Shown: in pieces, positions 5,418 through 5,440 of the stretch
Position numbering within the stretch: position 1 is the first letter of the stretch
Layout of the letters: each line of letters opens with the position of its first letter
Assembly (NCBI GenBank): GCA_030638325.1
Contig: DAOWEV010000086.1
Location: 1 to 5,440 of the forward strand
Reading direction: 5' to 3'
Source: Bacteroidales bacterium
Lineage (GTDB): Bacteria; Bacteroidota; Bacteroidia; Bacteroidales; JAGOPY01
Length of the DNA: 5,440 nt
Translations under genes and position numbers: made by a program
Notes under the pieces: model-generated
Told to the model about the DNA's origin: nothing
What the model saw: only the letters and a program-made list of their open reading frames with translations
The model's database searches: none

Positions 5418-5440
5418 ACAAGCCAGAATCAAGAAGATAA

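Noticed and set aside
4969..5421. Minus-strand open frame of 150 codons over the adk 3' end
   Set aside because: Its N-terminal part is translated AATTCCT and AGTCCGA repeat (GLRTSDF-type), and the rest is antisense to adk.

Overview
This window looks like chromosomal DNA from a member of the Bacteroidota, probably Bacteroidales-like. Four things point that way: a DUF4271 membrane protein (a family I know only from this phylum), the gene order DUF4271 - hemD - rnpA, a short-type adenylate kinase of about 190 residues, and start sites without clear Shine-Dalgarno sequences. Two candidate promoters resemble the Bacteroidota TTTG / TAnnTTTG type. No species can be named from the sequence alone.

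Layout. Positions 1-260 (minus) hold the N-terminal part of a cytidine deaminase that runs off the left edge. Positions 261-488 are non-coding and contain three adjacent arrays of different 7-bp tandem repeats. Positions 489-4327 (all minus) are a compact run read as DUF4271 membrane protein -> uroporphyrinogen-III synthase-like protein (GTG start) -> RNase P protein -> secreted PDZ/S41 C-terminal processing protease. The intergenic gaps are 41, 95 and about 4 bp, so this is probably one operon. Its candidate promoter lies at 4384-4415. Positions 4328-4671 are a divergent intergenic region holding a large nested inverted repeat built from 8-bp tandem units. Positions 4672-5244 (plus) are adenylate kinase. 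Positions 5245-5440 are non-coding and carry two more 7-bp arrays.

The genes are housekeeping: nucleotide salvage (cdd, adk), tRNA 5' maturation (rnpA), a tetrapyrrole-type enzyme (hemD) and envelope proteolysis (S41). They do not form one pathway; the four-gene run looks like a phylum-typical mixed operon.

The most unusual content is in the gaps. At least four different heptamer sequences, and a fifth degenerate one, all share an exact 7-bp period and all lie outside genes. One heptamer family (AGTCCGA/AGTCGGA) occurs downstream of both the S41 gene and adk, reading in the same sense as the upstream gene each time. The array after adk has a higher-order 21-bp period. An unrelated 8-bp repeat family forms the near-perfect 28-bp arms of the hairpin between the divergent genes. 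I see no CRISPR array, tRNA, rRNA or intact insertion sequence, and no defence or biosynthetic cluster.
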